DNA of 7,313 nt from Helicobacteraceae bacterium (GTDB lineage Bacteria; Campylobacterota; Campylobacteria; Campylobacterales; Sulfurimonadaceae), in contig WFOM01000134.1 in assembly GCA_015488075.1 (NCBI GenBank), positions 1 to 7,313 of the forward strand. Reading direction: 5' to 3'. Shown here piece by piece: positions 7,287-7,313 of the stretch (positions are counted from its first letter, which is position 1; each line of letters opens with the position of its first letter). The notes under the pieces were generated by a model that did no database searches, was not told where the DNA came from, and saw only the letters and a list, made by a program, of their open reading frames with translations. Both the position numbers and the translations under genes were made by a program.

Positions 7287-7313
7287 TTTAAATTTTCATA
7301 ATAACTTGTTGAA

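Noticed and set aside
7274..7313. Imperfect AT-rich inverted repeat around the pheS -10 region
   Set aside because: Only about 12 of 17 positions pair and nearly all are A or T; this is expected by chance and does not support an operator or terminator.

Overview
The window looks like a chromosomal housekeeping segment from a member of the Campylobacterota (Epsilonproteobacteria). It is AT-rich, and the five full-length proteins resemble those I recall from Campylobacter, with sizes and motifs to match. The order pheS-pheT-aroA-ispH-rpsA also matches what I remember for Campylobacter jejuni (roughly Cj0897c to Cj0893c). The genus cannot be fixed from this sequence; a Sulfurimonas- or Sulfuricurvum-like relative is a guess.

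Every supported gene is on the minus strand, so transcription runs from high to low coordinates. At 7254-7313 there is a short upstream region with a perfect TATAAT -10 box and a GGAG ribosome binding site before a TTG start. Then come pheS (6261-7253) and pheT (3934-6264), the two subunits of phenylalanyl-tRNA synthetase; aroA (2638-3933), the EPSP synthase of the shikimate pathway; and ispH (1809-2648), the last enzyme of the MEP isoprenoid pathway. These four genes overlap or abut (4-bp ATGA overlap, TAAATG junction, 11-bp overlap) and so form a tight, probably translationally coupled operon.

A 70-bp gap at 1739-1808 holds a second TATAAT promoter, followed by rpsA (83-1738), encoding ribosomal protein S1 with six S1 domains. 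Four bases after rpsA a new gene begins and runs off the window edge; its 26 visible residues look like a membrane anchor or signal peptide.

The genes link translation (PheRS, S1) with aromatic amino acid supply (AroA makes the precursor of chorismate and so of phenylalanine, the PheRS substrate) and with isoprenoid supply (IspH). No tRNA, rRNA, mobile element, CRISPR array, convincing terminator or horizontally acquired segment was seen, and no gene-free stretch exceeds 300 bases. I found no undescribed system here. The points worth a second look are family-level peculiarities: a divergent PheT editing pocket, class II-like AroA motifs, the aroA-ispH-rpsA neighbourhood, and promoter and start-codon details.
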